DNA from: Rhodospirillaceae bacterium
GTDB taxonomy: Bacteria > Pseudomonadota > Alphaproteobacteria > DSM-16000 > Inquilinaceae
Length of the DNA: 6,777 bases
Direction: 5' to 3'
Assembly: GCA_020425485.1 (NCBI GenBank)
Contig: JAGQRL010000272.1
Coordinates: forward strand, 1-6,777
Part shown: piece by piece, positions 5,731 to 6,777 of the stretch
Layout of the letters: each line of letters opens with the position of its first letter
Numbering within the stretch: the first letter of the stretch is position 1
Translations under genes and position numbers: made by a program
The notes under the pieces: model-generated
Databases searched by the model: none
Told to the model about the DNA's origin: nothing
Seen by the model: only the letters and a program-made list of their open reading frames with translations

Positions 5731-6777
5731 CTAATGCGCCTGGATGCGGGTGACGGCCTTGCCCTTGGCATTGACCATATGGATGGCACAGGCCAGGCAC
5801 GGATCGAAGGAGTGCACGGTGCGCAGGATTTCCAGCGGCAGGTCGGGGTCGGCCACCGGGTTGTCCAGCAGCGATGCCTCGTAGGGGCCGAGCGCGTCGG
5901 CCTCGTCCCGCGGGCCGGCGTTCCAGGTGGTCGGCACCACCGCCTGGTAGTTGGCGATGCGGCCGTTCCTGAGCACCGCCCAGTGGGACAGCACGCCGCG
6001 CGGCGCTTCGTGGAAGCCCACACCGCGCACCTCCTCTTCCGGGAAGTCCGGCCGGTTGAAGGTATCGAAATCGCCGGTGCTGAGGTTCGCCACCAGCAGG
6101 TCCCACTGCTCGGCGAGTGCTTCCATCAGCACCGCGGTACGCACCGCACGGGCGGCGTGGCGGCCGATGGTGGAGTGCAGGGCCGACAGCGGGATCTCGG
6201 CACCGAGATGGCTTTGCACCTGGTCGATCAGCCAGGTGAGATGGCGCTGGGTCGGCTCATGCCCGGCGGCGAACATGCACAGCACATTGGCCAGCGGCCC
6301 CACCTGGGCGCGGTCGTCATAGAAGGTGGGGGACTTCACCCAGGAGTATTTGCTGTTCTCTTCGAAGTCCGTGTACTCGGGGATGGTCTCGCCGTCATAG
6401 GGGTGCAGCGCCCCGCGCCCGCCCTGGTACCAGGCGTGCTTCACGCTCTCCCGCACGCCGTCGGCGAAATAGGGGTCGGCGAAGCTGGAGATCGGGTGGA
6501 ACTGCTCCACCTCGCCGGCCGGGATGTAGCCGCCCGGCATGGCGAACTGCGTGCCGCGCGTGTCCAGCGGCAGGTCGGGCACCGACAGATAGTTGGTGAC
6601 GCCGGCGCCATGGCCGGTCCAGTCGGCATATTGCGCACCGATCACCGCCACGTCGGGCAGGTAGACCTGGGTGACGAAGGCGCCGATCTCATCGATCACC
6701 TGGCGGATCTGCATCAGCCGTTCGATGCCCAGGGTGGACTGGCTGTCCAGGTTGATGGCGTTGGCCACGCCGCCCAC
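5731..6777 (-). CDS. hyaB: Group 1 (uptake-type) [NiFe]-hydrogenase large subunit; 5' part beyond window
   Basis: This is the C-terminal 348 residues or so of the H2-oxidising catalytic subunit of a membrane-associated respiratory hydrogenase. The reading frame is open to the right edge. The visible part starts at VGGVANAINLD, which in full-length homologues (about 550-600 residues) lies roughly 200-250 residues in, so the L1 RxCGxC motif is outside. Family hallmarks include ESVKHAWYQ, ALHPYDGETIPEYTDF, KYSWVKSPTFYDD, VGPLANVL and HEAPRGVLSHW. The L2 motif DPCLACAIH is at residues 325-333 of the visible part (positions 5779-5805). It is followed by exactly 15 residues (MVNAKGKAVTRIQAH), the length of the tail cut from E. 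coli HybC. These features fit group 1 rather than groups 2 or 3; the subgroup cannot be settled without the small subunit. The protease gene follows with no gap, and no cytochrome b gene intervenes. The symbol is a family-level label (hupL and hynL are relatives). Confidence 0.93.
   Translation of the reverse strand: MGGVANAINLDSQSTLGIERLMQIRQVIDEIGAFVTQVYLPDVAVIGAQYADWTGHGAGVTNYLSVPDLPLDTRGTQFAMPGGYIPAGEVEQFHPISSFADPYFADGVRESVKHAWYQGGRGALHPYDGETIPEYTDFEENSKYSWVKSPTFYDDRAQVGPLANVLCMFAAGHEPTQRHLTWLIDQVQSHLGAEIPLSALHSTIGRHAARAVRTAVLMEALAEQWDLLVANLSTGDFDTFNRPDFPEEEVRGVGFHEAPRGVLSHWAVLRNGRIANYQAVVPTTWNAGPRDEADALGPYEASLLDNPVADPDLPLEILRTVHSFDPCLACAIHMVNAKGKAVTRIQAH

Overview
This window carries part of a [NiFe]-hydrogenase locus from a high-GC (about two-thirds G+C by eye) bacterium. 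It is most likely a proteobacterium, perhaps an alphaproteobacterium, judging from the strong GC bias, the codon use and an FNR/FixK-type promoter element. Lineage is inference only; no rRNA or other marker is present. All eight genes lie on the minus strand, so transcription runs from high to low coordinates, and both window edges cut a gene.

Upstream module (about 6777 to 4828): the C-terminal part of a group 1 (membrane-bound uptake type) [NiFe]-hydrogenase large subunit. It abuts a HyaD/HybD-type maturation endopeptidase, followed by the nickel-insertion protein HypA. The large subunit ends in DPCLACAIH plus a 15-residue tail, the kind of extension this protease family removes after nickel insertion. 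Structural gene, protease and nickel chaperone thus form one functional set. No cytochrome b gene follows the large subunit, and the small subunit must lie beyond the right edge, if it is adjacent at all.

Intergenic region (4628 to 4827, 200 bp): the only sizeable non-coding stretch, with a conspicuously AT-rich block. It holds an FNR/FixK-like dyad (TTGATTTGGGTCAG) at class II spacing from a candidate -10 hexamer, a GC-rich 5'-leader hairpin and a strong Shine-Dalgarno sequence for the next gene.

Downstream module (4627 to the left edge): a five-gene operon in the order hydB, a HoxI-like cyclic-nucleotide-binding-fold gene, hydG, hydD, hydA. HydB, HydG, HydD and HydA match a group 3b bidirectional NAD(P)-linked hydrogenase ('sulfhydrogenase'). 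HydA holds the NiFe site, HydD carries three predicted [4Fe-4S] clusters, HydB is a further Fe-S electron-transfer subunit, and HydG binds FAD, NAD(P) and a [2Fe-2S] cluster. Predicted electron flow is H2 <-> NiFe <-> HydD clusters <-> HydB/HydG <-> NAD(P)H. The extra gene encodes a single-domain CNB-fold protein without a helix-turn-helix, resembling HoxI of the Ralstonia soluble hydrogenase. It may be an accessory or allosteric subunit rather than a transcription factor. Genes are tightly packed (3-nt gaps, an 8-nt overlap, one 40-nt gap), implying one transcript with translational coupling.

Taken together, the locus pairs a respiratory-type H2-uptake enzyme with a cytosolic NAD(P)-coupled hydrogenase, the latter probably induced at low oxygen. 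I see no mobile elements, CRISPR arrays, tRNA or rRNA genes.
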